A stretch of 64,000 nt of DNA from an uncultured Paracoccaceae bacterium (lineage in GTDB: Bacteria; Pseudomonadota; Alphaproteobacteria; Rhodobacterales; Rhodobacteraceae), in the NCBI GenBank assembly GCA_937872465.1, contig CALMSR010000040.1, positions 1 to 64,000 of the forward strand, written 5' to 3'. The notes below the pieces were generated by a model. That model saw only the letters and a list, made by a program, of their open reading frames with translations, ran no database searches and was not told where the DNA came from. The translations under genes were made by a program, and so were the position numbers. Position 1 is the first letter of the stretch, and every line of letters starts with the position of its first letter. This document shows positions 1 through 8,608 of this stretch, piece after piece.

Positions 1-162
1 CGCCCCGTAGAATCGATCACGCCGCCCTCAGCCAGACCTAGTGTCGTGCAGTGTGGTCCCCGCAGGGCGTTAACACTTTTATTGAATGAAATCAGTGTAT
101 TGAGCAGTGTCCCCATGGGGACGGCTCTCCGGTCTCTTCCGCGCTGCCGGATCGCGCCGATC

Positions 163-552
163 CTAGGCCCCTTCGACGGCCTCCCGCAGCATCTCCCGGA
201 CCTGTCCCGCGACCACGGCGAGATCCGCGTTCTCGACCGCCGCCATCGAGGCGACCGGATCGACCGCGCTCACCTCCACCGCCCCGTCCGGAAGGCCGCG
301 CAGGATGACGTTGCAGGGCAGCATCGCGCCGATCCGCGGCTCCGCCCCGAGCGCGCGGAAGGCCATCCTCGGATTGCAGGCGCCGAGGATCAGATAGCGG
401 TCCATCTCGGCGCCGAGCTTGGCCTTCATCGTCGCCTGCACGTCGATCTCGGTGAGCACCCCGAAGCCCCGCTCGGCCAGGGCGGCGCGGATCCGCGCGA
501 CGACGTCCTCGAAGGCGGCGCCCTCGATCCTGCGGTTGATCGTGTAACCCAT
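163..552 (-). CDS. DUF302 family protein
   Basis: A 129-residue soluble protein of the DUF302 family. The sequence shows the family pattern: an N-terminal segment containing RRIEGAAFEDVVARIRAAL (the usual xSfdetverl-type helix), then GFGVLTEIDVQATMKAKLG, then YLILGACNPRMAFRALGAEPRIGAMLPCNVIL with the conserved GACNP and LPCNV strands. There is no signal peptide or membrane segment. The ATG lies 29 bases after the stop of the GltD-like gene, so it probably sits at the end of that minus-strand transcript. Family members are thought to bind small molecules or metals, but the function is not established. The conserved Cys in GACNP and LPCNV are candidates for metal contact, which is inference. 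Confidence 0.9.
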   Translation of the reverse strand: MGYTINRRIEGAAFEDVVARIRAALAERGFGVLTEIDVQATMKAKLGAEMDRYLILGACNPRMAFRALGAEPRIGAMLPCNVILRGLPDGAVEVSAVDPVASMAAVENADLAVVAGQVREMLREAVEGA

Positions 553-581
553 ATCCCGGCACTCCTTGCCTCGTCAGGCCG

Positions 582-2222
582 CTACGGCATTTCCGGAACC
601 ATCTTGATGGCGCCGCAGGGGCATTCGGCCGCGCAGATGCCGCAGCCCTTGCAATAGTCGAGATCGATGCGGAAGCGCCTGCCCGGCCCGAGCTTGATCA
701 CCGCATTGTCCGGGCAGACCCCGTAGCAATTGTCGCATTCGAAGCAATTGCCGCAGGAGAGGCAGCGGCGCGCCTCGAAAAGCGCGTTCGCCTCGGTCAG
801 CCCCTTCTCGACCTCCTCGAAGCCGGTCTGGCGGCGCAGCAGATCCAGCTGCCCCTGCATCCGCGGCGGCGCGTCGTCGTAATACCAGGTGTTGAGGTTC
901 CGGAAGCTGGCGAGCTCGGGCTTCGGCGGCTTCTCGTAGCGGTCGCCGCGCAGCCAGGCGTCGATGTTGCGCGCCGCCTTCTTGCCATGGCCGACGCCGA
1001 CGGTGACGGTGCGCTCGGAGGGGACCATGTCGCCCCCCGCGAAGAGCCCGGCGCGGCCGGTCATCATCTGCCCGTCGACGGCGACCACGCCGTCCTTCGC
1101 GATGGTCACGCCGGGCACCCGTTCGAGGAAGCTCGTGTCGACGTCCTGCCCCAGCGCGAGGACCAGCGTGTCGGCCTCCAGCGTCTCGAATTCCCCGGTC
1201 GGCTGCGGCCGGCCCTCCTCGTCGATGCGCATCTTCTCCACCGTGAAGGTGGTCTCGTCGATCGCCTTGATCGTGCGCAGCCAGTGGATCATCACGCCCT
1301 CGTCCTCGGCCTCGCGGGCCTCGAAGTCGTGGGCCGGCATCTGCTCGCGGGTGCGGCGATAGACGATCATCGCCTCCTCGGCGCCGAGCCGCCGGGCGGT
1401 GCGCGCCACATCCATCGCGGTATTGCCGCCGCCGTAGACGATGACCCGACGACCGAGTTGCGGCGGCTCGGCGCCGAGCTCCATGTCGCGCAGGAAGGAG
1501 ACTGCGTCGAGGATGCGCCCGGCGGCATGGGCGGGGATCTCGGTGCGCCTGGCGAGATGGGCGCCGACCGCGACGAAGATCGCGTCGAAGCCGTCCTTCG
1601 CGAAGGCCGCCTCGATGTCCTCGACCTTGTTGTCGAGTTCGAGCGTGACGCCCATGGCGACGATCCGGGCGATCTCGGCGTCGAGCACATCGCGGGGGAG
1701 GCGGTATTTCGGGATGCCGAAGCGCATCATGCCGCCCGCCATCGGCCCGGCCTCGCGGATGGTGACGGAATGGCCGAGGCGGGTGAGGTGATAGGCGGCG
1801 GAGAGCCCGCTGGGGCCCGCGCCGACCACCAGCACCCGCTTGCCGGACGGCTCCGCCTCGAAGGCGGGTACCAGGCCCTCGCGGATCGCGTAGTCGCCGA
1901 GGAAGCGCTCGACGGCATGGATGCTCACCGCCTCGTCGAGCTGCGCCCGGTTGCAGGCGGTCTCGCAGGAATGATAGCAGACCCGCCCCATGACCGAAGG
2001 CAGGGGGTTGTCCTCCATCAGGACCTGCCAGGCGGCGGCGTAGTCGCCGCCCTCGGCCTCGAAGAGCCATTTCTGGATGTTCTCGCCCGCAGGGCAGGCA
2101 TTGTTGCAGGGCGGCAGCCGGTCGACATAGACCGGCCTCTCCGTGCGCCACGAGCCGGTGTGGTTCTGGAGGCTCGATCCGGGGTCGAGGGTGATGGCGA
2201 AGGGCAGGGGCGCGTCCTTCAT
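582..2222 (-). CDS. GltD-like NAD(P)H-dependent flavoprotein with two terminal 4Fe-4S clusters
   Basis: 546 residues, read as the electron-input subunit of a 2-oxoacid:ferredoxin oxidoreductase-type locus. The N-terminal GltD domain has cluster cysteines in CNNACPAG and CYHSCETACNR. An FAD-binding GAGPSGLSAAYHL follows (about residue 135), then a NAD(P)-binding YGGGNTAMDVARTARRLG, then the GltD-type FAGGDM. The C-terminus is a double ferredoxin domain with CLSCGNCFECDNCYGVCP and YCKGCGICAAECPCG. The ATG overlaps the stop of the upstream beta remnant by four bases (ATGA), so the two were translationally coupled. Family members pass electrons between NAD(P)H and ferredoxin-type partners. Here the catalytic partner is broken, so the present substrate is unclear. 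It could also be annotated as a glutamate synthase small-subunit-like protein, but no large subunit is in view. Confidence 0.85.
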   Translation of the reverse strand: MKDAPLPFAITLDPGSSLQNHTGSWRTERPVYVDRLPPCNNACPAGENIQKWLFEAEGGDYAAAWQVLMEDNPLPSVMGRVCYHSCETACNRAQLDEAVSIHAVERFLGDYAIREGLVPAFEAEPSGKRVLVVGAGPSGLSAAYHLTRLGHSVTIREAGPMAGGMMRFGIPKYRLPRDVLDAEIARIVAMGVTLELDNKVEDIEAAFAKDGFDAIFVAVGAHLARRTEIPAHAAGRILDAVSFLRDMELGAEPPQLGRRVIVYGGGNTAMDVARTARRLGAEEAMIVYRRTREQMPAHDFEAREAEDEGVMIHWLRTIKAIDETTFTVEKMRIDEEGRPQPTGEFETLEADTLVLALGQDVDTSFLERVPGVTIAKDGVVAVDGQMMTGRAGLFAGGDMVPSERTVTVGVGHGKKAARNIDAWLRGDRYEKPPKPELASFRNLNTWYYDDAPPRMQGQLDLLRRQTGFEEVEKGLTEANALFEARRCLSCGNCFECDNCYGVCPDNAVIKLGPGRRFRIDLDYCKGCGICAAECPCGAIKMVPEMP

Positions 2223-2810
2223 GGCCTTTCCTCCGCGGGAAGCAGCCCGTAGCGGGCGATATTGGCATCGGCCATGCGCTGGATCGCGTCGATGCGCTCG
2301 CGATCCTCCGCGCCCTTGCGGAAGAGATGCGCGAAGCGCTTCTGGGGCCGCAGATATTCCTCGACCGGCACCTTGCGGCGGATCGTCTTCACCGCCACGA
2401 CCTCGCCGTGCTCGGCCTCGAAGAGCGGGAAGAGGCCGCTCTCCACCGCGAGCCGGGCGATGTGGATGGTCAGTTCCGAGGCCGATCCCCAGCCGAGCGG
2501 ACAGGGCACCATGACATGGAGGTAGCGCGCGCCGCGGATCGACATGGCCTTCGCGACCTTGGCCTCGAGGTCGTGCAGGTCGGCGACGCTGGCGGTGGCG
2601 ACATAGGGAATGTTGTGGGCCATCGCGATGCGAGGCAGATTCTTGCCGGTGCCGAAGACGTTGCCGGGATGCGGCCCGACGGCGGGCGTCGTGGCGGTGC
2701 GCGCCGCGGGCGGGGTCGCCGAGGAGCGCTGCACCCCGGTGTTCATATAGGCCTCGTTGTCGTAGCAGATGTAGAGCACGTCGTCGTTGCGCTCGAACAT
2801 GGCCGGGGGG
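2219..2810 (-). pseudogene. 2-oxoacid:ferredoxin oxidoreductase beta subunit, C-terminal remnant
   Basis: This reading frame carries only the C-terminal two thirds of a thiamine-diphosphate-binding beta subunit. It starts inside the core at FERNDDVLYICYDNEAYMNTG, the conserved segment that ends the ThDP-binding region. It continues through GVQRSSATP, a second lobe with VPCPLGW, and the tail. The cluster-binding CxxC N-terminus and the GDG motif for ThDP/Mg are absent, so the product cannot bind cofactor. The frame abuts the gamma remnant at a run of six C on the coding strand, about 2805-2810, and is shifted by one base relative to it. The whole alpha subunit is also missing. Its end overlaps the GltD-like gene by ATGA. 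A real deletion and an assembly collapse are both possible. Confidence 0.75.
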
Positions 2811-3149
2811 AAACGCGTCGGCGAGATCGGCAATCCCGAGCTCGCGGAAGCCGCGGGTGGAATTGATCAGCAGGTAGCCGCCGGGCTTCAGCCCCGAGAA
2901 GACGTCGATGGAATGCAGGAGCGTCGGATCCTGCACGATCAGGGCGTCGGGCTCCATGATCGGCTCGCGCAGCCGGATCTCGCCGTCGGAGATGCGGCAG
3001 AAGGCGGCGACCGGCGCGCCCATGCGCTCCGAGCCGAAGCTCGGAAAGGCCTGGGCGTGCTTGCCCTCGTCGAAGGCCGCCACGGAGAGAAGCTCGGCGG
3101 CAGTCACCACGCCCTGGCCGCCGCGGCCATGCAAACGAATCTCGAACAA
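2811..3149 (-). pseudogene. 2-oxoacid:ferredoxin oxidoreductase gamma subunit, N-terminal remnant
   Basis: About 113 residues of a gamma (POR gamma-fold) subunit. It begins FEIRLHGRGGQGVVTAAELL, with the family hallmark GRGGQG, and continues with AFPSFGSERMGAPVAAFCRI, DALIVQDPTLL and a Rossmann-like GGYLLINSTRG. The remaining 70 or so residues are gone. I place the start at a TTG at 3147-3149 because GGAGG lies eight bases upstream; a GTG at 3164 has no Shine-Dalgarno. Past the junction this frame stays open and runs on into the GltD-like gene, but the intervening stretch does not resemble any protein. It was once the first gene of a gamma-alpha-beta-GltD operon; nearly all of the catalytic part has been lost. 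Confidence 0.75.
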
Positions 3150-3244
3150 GGGGGCAACCTCCACTCGCCCCCAATTTGCGGCTCCGGGCAGGGCCTGCCA
3201 TGACCTGGATCAAGCCTGGCGGGTGTTGGCGCGGCGCGGGCGGC

Positions 3245-4660
3245 CTAGCCGGGCAGGAGGTTGCGGTTGGTCCGGAACACGTTCTGCGGATCCCAGGCGC
3301 GCTTGATCCCGGCGGGCCGGGGCAGCGCACTGCCCAGCGCGGCGGCGGTGCGCTCGTCGCCTTCGTCCGCGGTCAGGAAGTTGAGATAGGTGCCGCCGGT
3401 GGAGAAGCGCTTCATCCCGGTCCAGGCGGCCCGCGCCCATTCGATGTTCGCCGCATCCTCCTCCGGCCGGTCCCAGGCGCCGGTGACGTTGAAGACGTAG
3501 CGCGCCTGCCGGTTGCCGGCGGGGGAATGGTCCTCGTCGAGCTCATTGAGCGCGCCGCCGAGCTGGAAGAGCGCGATCGCCGCATGGGGCGAGCGGATCC
3601 GTCCGGCATGGGCGATCAGCTCGTCGCAGAGCGCGGGCTCGACACCGGCGAGGTATTCGCTCTTCCAGTAGTAGCGCTTGCCCTTGGGCTGGGTGGCATC
3701 GAGCATGGTTTGCAGCTGGGCGTAGGGGCGGCGCACCAGCACGTCGCCGACCGGCGTCCCGAAGGCCTTGATCGGCGCCACCAGCCGCTCGCCCTCCGCC
3801 GGATCGCCGGAATGGCAGGCCAGAATGACGACGATGGGCTTGCCGTGCATCTCCGGCGGCAGCCAGGGCGCCGGCGGTGCCGGGCGCATGAGCGCGACCA
3901 GCGTGAGCTCGCGCGGGGCCGCTTCGGCGAGGCTCCGGTAGAGCTCCAGCACATCCTCGGCCGCGCTCGCCGGCCAGGCGACCGCGCCGCCGACGATCTC
4001 CGGCCCGACGGGGTGGAGCGCGTAGTCGATGCCGGTGACGAGGCCGAAATTGCCGCCGCCGCCGCGCAGTCCCCAGAAGAGATCGGCGTTGTCGTCACGG
4101 CTCGCCCGCACCAGCTTGCCCTCGGCGGTCACCACGTCCATGCCCAGGACATTGTCGCAGGTCCAGCCGAAGCGGCGCGTCAGGTAACCGAAGCCGCCGC
4201 CCAGCGTCAGCCCCGCGCAGCCGGTCAGCGAGATGAAGCCCAGGACCGTCGCCAGACCGTGTAGCTGGGTCTCACGATCGAGGTCGCCGAGCAGGCAGCC
4301 GGCCTGGGCATGCGCGATCTTTCGCCCGGGCTCGACCCAGACGCCCCGCATCGGCGACAGGTCTATCATCAGCGCGCCATCGGCGGCGGCGAGCCCGGCG
4401 ATGTTGTGCCCGCCCGCCTTGATGCAGAGCAGCAGGTCATGCTCGCGCGCGAACCGGACGGCCTCGATCACGTCGGCGGTTCCGAGGCAGCGCGCCACGA
4501 GCGCCGGTCGCCGCTCAATCATGCCGTTCCAGAGCGAGCGCGCTTCCTCGAAACCGGCATCGCCGGGCAGGAGAACCGGGCCCCGGAGCCGCATCCGCAG
4601 CCCGCCGACCATGTGCTCGTCCAGATCGATCTCGCGGCCGTCCAGTGTCCTGGCGTTCAT
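3245..4660 (-). CDS. FAD-linked oxidase, BBE / 6-hydroxynicotine-oxidase-like
   Basis: 471 residues. An N-terminal PCMH-type FAD-binding domain is clear. Residues 80-88 read IKAGGHNIAG, whose His85 is the usual covalent 8-alpha-histidyl FAD site, and GGGFGYLTRRFG and WGLRGGGGNFG follow. The C-terminus has the berberine-bridge motif YLNFLTADEGDE and ends WDPQNVFRTNRNLLPG. Such enzymes oxidise alcohols, amines or sugar lactones with O2; the substrate cannot be read from sequence. The second covalent Cys of bicovalent members is not clearly present. The start is the ATG at 4660 because GGGAGG precedes it; 19 upstream in-frame residues have no such signal. No signal peptide is seen. It stands apart from its neighbours: 95 bases separate it from the por remnant downstream. 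Confidence 0.88.
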   Translation of the reverse strand: MNARTLDGREIDLDEHMVGGLRMRLRGPVLLPGDAGFEEARSLWNGMIERRPALVARCLGTADVIEAVRFAREHDLLLCIKAGGHNIAGLAAADGALMIDLSPMRGVWVEPGRKIAHAQAGCLLGDLDRETQLHGLATVLGFISLTGCAGLTLGGGFGYLTRRFGWTCDNVLGMDVVTAEGKLVRASRDDNADLFWGLRGGGGNFGLVTGIDYALHPVGPEIVGGAVAWPASAAEDVLELYRSLAEAAPRELTLVALMRPAPPAPWLPPEMHGKPIVVILACHSGDPAEGERLVAPIKAFGTPVGDVLVRRPYAQLQTMLDATQPKGKRYYWKSEYLAGVEPALCDELIAHAGRIRSPHAAIALFQLGGALNELDEDHSPAGNRQARYVFNVTGAWDRPEEDAANIEWARAAWTGMKRFSTGGTYLNFLTADEGDERTAAALGSALPRPAGIKRAWDPQNVFRTNRNLLPG

Positions 4661-4968
4661 GTGCTTCCCTCCCGACGAAGTGGCAGCCGTCCCCGGCTCC
4701 CGTTTCGGGTCCCGCACGCGCCCGCCGGGCGAGTCGGCCCGAACACCGGGTCAGGATACACCCGCAGCGCGGTCCATGGCACATGGCGCGGAATCGCGCC
4801 GCGGCGCAGGGGCGCCATGCCGGCGCAGGAAACCCGCGATTGGGGCGCGGAGGGGCTTGACTTCACACGGAATGCCGCAGACGGACGAGCTTCCGCCGCC
4901 TCCGGCTCTTGCCGCGGCGGAGGAATGGCTAGACTCGAGTTCCGATCCGCCTGCGAGGCTCAATTCCC
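4661..4968. other. Divergent intergenic region without a recognisable gene
   Basis: These 308 bases separate the minus-strand FAD oxidase from the plus-strand ASKHA-domain gene and must hold both promoters. Overlapping frames in all directions are Arg/Pro/Ala-rich and low in similarity to any protein family. I see no convincing -35/-10 pair or RNA. Confidence 0.5.
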
Positions 4969-7011
4969 GTGACCGCTCCCGACGACCCGCTCGTGATCTT
5001 CACCCCCTCCGGCAAGCGGGGGCGCTTCCCCGCCGGCACCCCGGTCCTGACCGCCGCGCGCCAGCTCGGCGTCGATCTCGATTCGGTCTGCGGCGGCCGC
5101 GGCATCTGCTCGAAATGCCAGATCACGCCCGCCTATGGCGATTTCCCCAAGCATGGGCTGACGGTCACCGAGGGCGCGCTCACGCCCTGGAACGCCGTCG
5201 AGGAGCGCTACAGGTCCAAGCGCGGCCTGATCGAGGGGCGCCGCCTCGGCTGCCAGGCCTGCATCGCCGGGAACGTGGTCATCGACGTGCCCCCCGAGAG
5301 CCAGGTCCACAAGCAGGTGGTGCGCAAGCGCGCCGAGGCCCGCCAGATCGTCATGGATCCCGCGACGCGGCTCTATTACGTCGAGGTGGCCGAGCCGGAC
5401 ATGCACGAGCCCTCGGGCGATCTGGAGCGCCTGGAGCGCGCGCTCTCCGAGCAATGGGGCCTCGCGCATGTCAAGGGCGACCTGCGCACGCTGCAGATGC
5501 TGCAGCCGGCGCTCAGGAAGGGCGCGTGGTCGGTGACCTGTGCGGTCTATCACGGCGACGGGCTCGGCGAGGCGCGCATCCTGCATGTCTGGCCGGGGTT
5601 CTACGAAGGCTCGATCTACGGTCTCGCCATCGACCTCGGATCGACCACGATCGCGGGCCATCTCTGCGACCTCGTCACCGGCGAGGTGCTGGCCTCCACC
5701 GGGCTGATGAACCCCCAGATCCGCTTCGGCGAAGACCTGATGTCCCGGGTCAGCTATGCGATGCTGAACCCGAACGGCGCCGCCGAGATGACCCGCGCGG
5801 TGCGGGGCGCGATGAACGCGCTGGTCGAGCAGAGCGCCGCCGAGGCGCGCATCGCGCCCGAGCTGATCTTCGAGGCGGTGATCGTCTGCAATCCGGTCAT
5901 GCACCACCTGCTGCTCGGAATCGACCCGGTGGAGCTCGGCCAGGCGCCCTTCGCGCTCGCCACCGCCTCCGCCCAGACGCTCTGGGCGAGCGAGATCGAC
6001 ATGCGCATGCATCCCGACGCGCGGATCTACATCCTGCCCTGCATCGCGGGGCATGTGGGCGCCGATGCCGCCGCAGTGGCGCTCTCGGAGGCGCCGAACC
6101 AGTCCGACGAGCTGATGCTCGTGGTCGACGTCGGCACCAATGCCGAGATCCTGCTCGGCAACAAGGAAAAGGTGCTCGCCTGCTCCTCGCCCACCGGCCC
6201 CGCCTTCGAGGGCGCGCAGATCTCCTCCGGCCAGCGCGCGGCGCCGGGCGCCATCGAGCGGGTCGAGATCGACCCCGTCAGCAAGGTGCCGCGCTTCCGG
6301 GTGATCGGCTGCGACCTCTGGTCCGACGCGCCGGGCTTCACCGAGGCGACGCGGGCGACCGGCATCTCGGGCATCTGCGGCTCGGGCATCATCGAGGTGA
6401 TCGCCGAGATGCGCATGGCGGGCCTCGTGGATTCCGGCGGGCTGATCGGCTCGGCCGAGCAGACCGGCACGTCCCGCTGCGTGCCCGAGGGCCGCACCCA
6501 TGCCTATCTCCTCTACGACGGCAGTGCCGAGGGCGGCCCGCGCATCCTGGTGACCCAGGGAGACGTGCGGGCGATCCAGCTCGCGAAATCCGCGCTCTAT
6601 GCCGGCGCGCGCCTGCTGATGGACCAGCTCGGCGTCGAGAGCGTCGACCGCGTGGTGCTCGCCGGCGCCTTCGGCGCGCATATCTCGCCCAAGCACGCGA
6701 TGGTGCTCGGCATGATCCCCGATTGCGACCTCGCGAAGGTCACTTCCGCCGGCAATGCCGCGGGCACCGGCGCGCGCATCGCGCTCTTGAATTCCGCCGC
6801 GCGGCGCGAGGTGGAGACGCTGGTGACGCTGATCCACAAGGTCGAGACCGCGATCGAGCCGCGCTTCCAGGAGCATTTCGTCGCCGCCAATGCGATCCCG
6901 CATGCAAGCGATCCCTTCCCCCGCCTCGCTTCGGTCGTCGCCCTGCCCGCGGTCGCGTTCAACGCCGGCGGCGACCGGGGCGACCGGGGGCGCCGCCGGC
7001 GCGCGTCCTAG
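4969..7011 (+). CDS. RACo-like corrinoid-activation protein (2Fe-2S ferredoxin domain plus ASKHA ATPase)
   Basis: 680 residues. The N-terminus is a plant-type 2Fe-2S ferredoxin (C41, C47 and C50 in CGGRGICSKC, and C95 or C98 in GCQAC). After a linker, an ASKHA-fold domain begins with the phosphate-loop-like YGLAIDLGSTTIAGHL at about residue 220. It carries the DUF4445 hallmarks LVVDVGTNAEILLGN, SSPTGPAFEG, GICGSGI and AGAFGAHI. Characterised relatives (RACo, RamA) use ATP and a low-potential electron to reduce inactive Co(II) corrinoid methyltransferase proteins back to Co(I). The start is GTG. No corrinoid protein or methyltransferase is adjacent, so its partner must be encoded elsewhere. 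It is probably part of a methylamine, betaine or aromatic demethylation route, which is inference. Confidence 0.85.
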   Translation: MTAPDDPLVIFTPSGKRGRFPAGTPVLTAARQLGVDLDSVCGGRGICSKCQITPAYGDFPKHGLTVTEGALTPWNAVEERYRSKRGLIEGRRLGCQACIAGNVVIDVPPESQVHKQVVRKRAEARQIVMDPATRLYYVEVAEPDMHEPSGDLERLERALSEQWGLAHVKGDLRTLQMLQPALRKGAWSVTCAVYHGDGLGEARILHVWPGFYEGSIYGLAIDLGSTTIAGHLCDLVTGEVLASTGLMNPQIRFGEDLMSRVSYAMLNPNGAAEMTRAVRGAMNALVEQSAAEARIAPELIFEAVIVCNPVMHHLLLGIDPVELGQAPFALATASAQTLWASEIDMRMHPDARIYILPCIAGHVGADAAAVALSEAPNQSDELMLVVDVGTNAEILLGNKEKVLACSSPTGPAFEGAQISSGQRAAPGAIERVEIDPVSKVPRFRVIGCDLWSDAPGFTEATRATGISGICGSGIIEVIAEMRMAGLVDSGGLIGSAEQTGTSRCVPEGRTHAYLLYDGSAEGGPRILVTQGDVRAIQLAKSALYAGARLLMDQLGVESVDRVVLAGAFGAHISPKHAMVLGMIPDCDLAKVTSAGNAAGTGARIALLNSAARREVETLVTLIHKVETAIEPRFQEHFVAANAIPHASDPFPRLASVVALPAVAFNAGGDRGDRGRRRRAS

Positions 7012-7047
7012 AGGGGTTTCGGCAGGGGCCGCATCCCGCCGCGCGAG

Positions 7048-7067
7048 GATGTGCGCGCGCGCACATC
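7048..7067. promoter_or_regulatory. Perfect 20-bp palindrome, possible operator or hairpin
   Basis: GATGTGCGCGCGCGCACATC equals its own reverse complement. It lies between the converging ASKHA-domain and GntR genes, 37 bases after the ASKHA stop. No T-run follows, so it is not a canonical terminator. A second stem, GCGTTT-ACCG-AAACGC, follows at 7104-7119. Together they may end transcription, or be bound by a dimeric regulator. Confidence 0.45.
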
Positions 7068-7205
7068 AGGCTATCATACTGGAATCACTCAGGAAATGCT
7101 TTCGCGTTTACCGAAACGCAACCAAGGTCGATGGCCCGGATCGCGACCCGCCCGCCCGGTGGAAGCCCCGGCTGGCGTGGTGGCGGAGCTTGTCGGGCGC
7201 GCCTC

Positions 7206-7856
7206 TCAGCTCACCAGCATGCGCAGGCCCTGGGTCACGTCCATCCGCACCGCGAGCCGCAGGCCGGGCTCGTCGCCGGCGGCCAGGGCCGCGATGATCT
7301 TGCGGTGGTTCTCGCCCGCCTGACGCTCCCGCCGGCCTTCGTAGAGCAGCCGCATGGTCGGCCCGGCCTGGAGCCAGACCGTCTCGATCAGCCCCAGCAT
7401 CGCGGGCGCCTGGGCGCGCAGGTAGAGCGTGCGGTGGAATTCGAGATTGCCGCGCAGATAGCCCGCGGCATCGCCCTTCACGATCATCTCCTCGATGCCG
7501 CCGTTGATCGTTGCCATGCGCTCGATCAGCGCGGAATGCGCCCGGGGCAGGGCGCGGGCGGCCAGTTCCGGCTCGAGCAGGGCCCGCAGCGCCGCCAGTT
7601 CCTCGATCCGCTCGCCGGTGAGCTCGGGCGTGGAGACCCGCCCCGAGGCGGAGAGCTTCAGGGCCCCCTCCGCCACCAGCCGCCGCACCGCCTCGCGGGC
7701 CGGCGTCATGCTGACGCCGAATTCCGCGGCCAGCCCGCGCAGCGTCAGTGCCGCGCCCGGCGGGGTCGCGCCATGCATGATCCGCGTCCGGAGCGTGCGG
7801 TAGAGCCGCTCGTGGGCGGGAAGGTTCGTCTCCGTCGGCCGTTCGCGCTCGATCAT
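7206..7856 (-). CDS. GntR family transcriptional regulator, FCD subfamily
   Basis: 216 residues. The N-terminal winged helix is the GntR type: LYRTLRTRIMHGATPPGAALTLRGLAAEFGVSMTPAREAVRRLVAEGAL, with the recognition helix in SMTPAREAV. The C-terminal FCD domain starts at ERIEELAALRALLEPELA and keeps the metal/ligand histidines in NLEFHRTLY and ENHRKIIAAL. FCD-GntR proteins bind organic acids or related metabolites and usually repress an adjacent catabolic operon. It is the last gene of a minus-strand run after phaZ and the SprT-like peptidase, 32 bases behind the latter. I take ATG 7856; a TTG at 7892 overlapping the upstream stop would add 12 residues. The effector is unknown. Confidence 0.88.
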   Translation of the reverse strand: MIERERPTETNLPAHERLYRTLRTRIMHGATPPGAALTLRGLAAEFGVSMTPAREAVRRLVAEGALKLSASGRVSTPELTGERIEELAALRALLEPELAARALPRAHSALIERMATINGGIEEMIVKGDAAGYLRGNLEFHRTLYLRAQAPAMLGLIETVWLQAGPTMRLLYEGRRERQAGENHRKIIAALAAGDEPGLRLAVRMDVTQGLRMLVS

Positions 7857-7888
7857 CGCGGGATCTGTGCCGGCCCGAACCGCTGCGG

Positions 7889-8608
7889 TCAATCCGGCGC
7901 GGCGCCCGAGAAGTCGAAGGCGTGCAGGCCGGGCCCGTGCTGGCGCAGCCAGACGCGCTGCCGGCCGTAGTCGGGGCAGAGCGCGCGGACCCGGGCCCAG
8001 AAGCGCGGCGAATGGTTCATCTCCTCCAGATGCGCCACCTCATGCGCCACCACGTAGTCGAGCACCGCGGCGGGGGCGAGCACGAGCCGCCAGGAGAACA
8101 TCAGATCCCCGGCGCTGGTGCAGGAGCCCCAGCGGGCGCGGGGATCGCGCAGGCTGATCCGGCCGGCCCTGCGCCCGAGCGCCGAGGCATGCCGGGCCAC
8201 CGCCGCGACGCAGGCCGCCCGCGCCGCTTCGCGCAGGAAGGCGCCGGTCCGGACCGGCAGGTCGGCGGGACGGCCGGGGATCACCAGCCGATCGCCCTCC
8301 AGCCGCGGCCGCCCGTCCGGCGCCGCCGCGACCCGGATCTCGCCGTCGCCGAAGGGCAGCATTGTGCCGTCGCGCACCGGAACGCTCTGGCGCGACCGGC
8401 CGAGATGCGACCGGAGCCAGGCTTCGTGATCGTCCAGGAAGATGCGGGCCGCCGCGGTCGAGACGCCGGGAGGCAGCGTGAGGGTCGGCCCCGACCGCGC
8501 GCATCCGACCCGCAGCACCAGCCGCCGCGCGCGCTGGTTGCGCCGGATCCGCACCTCGATGGGCGGCGAGCCGACGGTGAGCGCCTCCGCCACGGAAATG
8601 GGCTTCAC
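7889..8608 (-). CDS. YgjP/SprT-like zinc metallopeptidase (DUF45, M48-type)
   Basis: 239 residues of the YgjP-like family. The C-terminal part has the gluzincin signature HEVAHLEEMNHSPRFW, with two His and Glu of HExxH and the third metal His seven residues on, preceded by RARWGSCTSAGDLMFSWRLVLAP (the conserved RWGSCS-like strand). No signal peptide or membrane segment is present, so it acts in the cytoplasm. The role of the family is poorly defined. The GTG start at 8608 overlaps the stop of phaZ (GTGA), indicating coupling to it. A longer in-frame version would begin 22 residues upstream inside phaZ and is unlikely. Confidence 0.85.
   Translation of the reverse strand: MKPISVAEALTVGSPPIEVRIRRNQRARRLVLRVGCARSGPTLTLPPGVSTAAARIFLDDHEAWLRSHLGRSRQSVPVRDGTMLPFGDGEIRVAAAPDGRPRLEGDRLVIPGRPADLPVRTGAFLREAARAACVAAVARHASALGRRAGRISLRDPRARWGSCTSAGDLMFSWRLVLAPAAVLDYVVAHEVAHLEEMNHSPRFWARVRALCPDYGRQRVWLRQHGPGLHAFDFSGAAPD

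Noticed and set aside
45..125. Repeated CAGTGT with CCCC and a TCCCCATGGGGA palindrome, possibly an insertion-sequence end.
   Set aside because: No transposase fragment, target duplication or matching second end is visible in the window.
582..3149. One uninterrupted frame that could encode a gamma-subunit / GltD fusion of about 855 residues.
   Set aside because: Between about 2810 and 2222 the frame encodes Arg/His-rich sequence unlike any protein, while the neighbouring frame encodes beta-subunit sequence. It is an accident of the deletion and low stop-codon density in GC-rich DNA.
4233..7970. A 1245-codon open frame on the plus strand.
   Set aside because: It overlaps the antisense of the FAD oxidase, the ASKHA gene in another frame and the antisense of GntR. 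It is Arg/Pro/Ala-rich with no domain, a shadow frame.
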